Shown here: positions 62,435-64,000 of the stretch, one piece after another
How the letters are laid out: every line of letters begins with the position of its first letter
Numbering within the stretch: position 1 is the first letter of the stretch
From: Cytophagales bacterium
Lineage (GTDB): Bacteria > Bacteroidota > Bacteroidia > Cytophagales > Thermoflexibacteraceae
Assembly (NCBI GenBank): GCA_013298985.1
Contig: JAAFJS010000001.1
Span: forward strand, 1-64,000
Direction of reading: 5' to 3'
DNA: 64,000 bases
Notes under the pieces: model-generated
The model's input: only the letters and a program-made list of their open reading frames with translations
Told to the model about the DNA's origin: nothing
The model's database searches: none
Position numbers and translations under genes: made by a program

Positions 62435-62930
62435 AGTATTCCAATCAGTTTATGTGAACGAATTAAACAATTTTTGATGTACCAAATGAAGATTAAATTA
62501 GTCTTTGACAAAAACTCGTGGAAAGCCCACCCCGCTAAAGCGAGGTGTTATTATTTAACCCACCGTTTTAACGGTGGGAACTACTCTACCACAAAACTAT
62601 CAAATAACTGATTAAATCAATCTAAGTAGTTTTTTTTCAATAAGATATAGTTAAAAACAAATAAATATAAACCAAAATCGTATTTTAAAAGGCTAAAATT
62701 ATAAAAAAATCCTGATTCTCTTACGCATTTTTAATATCTAATAAAAATTGTACCGCAATTACACTTTCATTGATATAAAAGGAGAAATTTTGAAAAAAAC
62801 TTTACTTCCCTTTTAAAAATTACATCTATCATAGATTTAATTGCAATTTTCTCATTTTGTAAACAATCTATTTTGAATATACGTTATTATTTTACTCAAA
62901 AATAATTTCTTTCCTCTTACTTTTACACTT
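62435..62930. other. Intergenic region with repeat element
   Basis: These 496 bases hold the degenerate repeat at 62502-62604 and AT-rich sequence on both sides. Neither a coding frame nor a clear promoter for the gene at 62931 stands out. Confidence 0.5.
62502..62604. repeat. Second copy of the nested-palindrome family
   Basis: GTGGAAAGC followed by CCCGCTAAAGCGAGG repeats the left half of the element at 19018-19127. The right half differs: CCCACCGTT/AACGGTGGG (62559-62578) replaces the complement of the left half. The outer ends (TTTGACAAAAAC and CCACAAAACTATCAAA) are worn forms of the 19018 arms. The right hairpin matches the one at 9155-9174. Confidence 0.7.
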
Positions 62931-63503
62931 ATGCCCAAATTTAACACTGTTAAAGCCATTCTTTATTTTTTAATGTACCTAATCTGCCTGCCCGCCTGCA
63001 ATATGGACAAGCACAAACAAGTAGATTCTTCCACAGTTCGTTTCCAAACTACGGATAGTTCCGTACTTTTCTTTAAAAACTTACGTCAATCTTATTACGA
63101 CAAAGAGGAAAATAAGGTGGCAAAGGCGGACATTTATAGGAACAAAGATAGGTCAGTCGCGCCAGACCGCCCCCTCATCAACCTGGCTATTGTGCATCAC
63201 TGGCGCAACGAAAAAGCCTACATCATGATAGAACCCAATGAACTGCTTATTAATGAAATACGCTTGGAAGTTCGGTGGCAAGGTACTGATAATCAAGCCA
63301 AAGGCTCATATTTTTATGACTTTGGCGATATGGAGATGCAATATGAGTTTGCTATCAAAATGTACGAAAGTGTGCAAAAAGACCATATTCTCCAAGTGAA
63401 AGTTGATGGAAACTGGCTCGACCTGATGACTAACAAAGACGAAAAAGAGGTTTTCCGTAAAACCATGCTCGATTATTTGAGATTGGTGAATGTGGTGAAA
63501 TGA
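62931..63503 (+). CDS. Hypothetical lipoprotein
   Basis: A 190-residue protein with a lipoprotein signal (YFLMYLICLPAC, Cys23). The body (about 40-190) is mixed, with SVLFFKNLRQSYYDKEE and a YEFAIKMYESVQKDH segment. The family is not recognised. Cys23 is the only Cys of the mature protein. It diverges from the CHU_C giant gene and may be regulated with it, but the 496-base gap gives no direct sign. Confidence 0.65.
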   Translation: MPKFNTVKAILYFLMYLICLPACNMDKHKQVDSSTVRFQTTDSSVLFFKNLRQSYYDKEENKVAKADIYRNKDRSVAPDRPLINLAIVHHWRNEKAYIMIEPNELLINEIRLEVRWQGTDNQAKGSYFYDFGDMEMQYEFAIKMYESVQKDHILQVKVDGNWLDLMTNKDEKEVFRKTMLDYLRLVNVVK

Positions 63504-64000
63504 GGAAAAAAGCTAACTATTTTTGAAAATTTAGGGCTCAAAAACTTCATTTACGCTAATTCCAACATCCTCAATCACGTTTGGTGCGGTGAAATAGATA
63601 GACTGATGAATATGCTGGATAGGTATGTATATCAAACAAGGTAGGTGCTTTCATGGACACATAGCCACTGCCCAGCAAAAAATAAGGGCTTGGGCTATGA
63701 TTTATAATCAGGCGGCGAACCGCTTTATGCCATTTAGTAAAAGAAGCAAAAAAGTAAAAAAAGCAAATAGATTTGAACAACTAAATAGGATAGCTATATC
63801 ATCAAAACTGGTTGCAAAATATGCTCATAGCAGCTTCTATAAATGGGTTTAGAAGCCACCACAAAAAAATTAGTAGTAGCGAAATTATTATTCATCATTA
63901 CTTACAGCAATCAGGCTTTCTTTTTACGGAATCTTGGCTAATTTTGATGTATCCATTTTCCGTCAAAAAAAAATTGAACCTACGCACACTAAAATTTGCC
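63504..64000. other. Right-edge stretch without a clear gene
   Basis: These 497 bases contain one open frame of 75 codons (63625-63852, ATG to TAG) that reads HGHIATAQQKIRAWAMIYN, a basic run and ANRFEQLNRIAISSKLVAKY. Basic composition and lack of a family or promoter suggest a remnant or chance frame. The last 150 bases are AT-rich and run off the window. Confidence 0.4.

Noticed and set aside
63625..63852. 75-codon frame at the right edge as a gene
   Set aside because: No promoter, family or neighbour support; a faint resemblance to transposase ends is too weak to call.

Overview
The window looks like chromosome of a gliding or type IX secreting Bacteroidota, most likely class Cytophagia. 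The evidence is an AT-rich genome, promoters of the TTG-N19-21-TAnnTTTG type, a PorP/SprF protein next to a giant protein with a gliding-type (CHU_C) C-terminus, an Oar-like TonB receptor, bacillithiol synthesis (bshA), a type B L31 protein, a FtsB/DivIC-like protein and an exosortase/PID-CTERM pair. The genus cannot be fixed from this sequence alone.

Layout. 1-1.3 kb is a mobile and defence-like scar: an antisense fragment of an IS4-type transposase abuts the C-terminal half of an ABC/OLD-like ATPase, followed by an intact TOPRIM/DUF4276-like partner. 1.4-9 kb carries housekeeping genes (mutS, bshA, lysS) plus a bicistron ending in a tiny membrane-anchored HNH protein. 9.2-13.2 kb is a minus-strand block: a sigma-54 response regulator, a Crp/Fnr regulator, galK and a secreted protein. 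13.5-27.8 kb holds a FtsB-like protein, lspA, an enoyl-CoA hydratase, a surface protein, a circularly permuted ATP-grasp/alpha-E fusion, a dipeptide-type ABC ATPase, aroC, a PD-(D/E)XK-like orphan, a zinc-peptidase lipoprotein, pyrB and an arginine-deiminase-like enzyme. 27.9-30.2 kb has a membrane SpoIIE-type phosphatase and then a decayed stretch with remnants of a sensor and a LuxR-type regulator.

30.2-36.6 kb contains YtxH, an ElaA-like acetyltransferase, tmRNA, a frameshifted mini-HTH gene, tRNA-CAT, and then a plus-strand unit of PID-CTERM mini-substrate, exosortase and alpha-amylase lipoprotein, followed by pheS and rplS. 37-46 kb has recA, a LolD-like ATPase, an AlbA_2/Schlafen-type regulator, a large Oar-like TonB receptor and topoisomerase IV subunit A. 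46-54 kb has an MFS transporter, PpiD-like foldase, L31, cmk and ettA. 54-64 kb carries small lipoproteins, a nitroreductase, a glyoxalase-like protein, MeaB, and the CHU_C giant protein with its PorP/SprF partner.

Several intergenic palindromic repeats, apparently of at least three families (9.1, 19.0, 23.7, 26.2, 56.4 and 62.5 kb), are scattered between genes. The most distinctive points are the one-substrate exosortase cassette, the transposase/ATPase junction at the left edge, the frameshifted HTH gene with a near-perfect promoter, the membrane HNH protein, and the nested palindromes.
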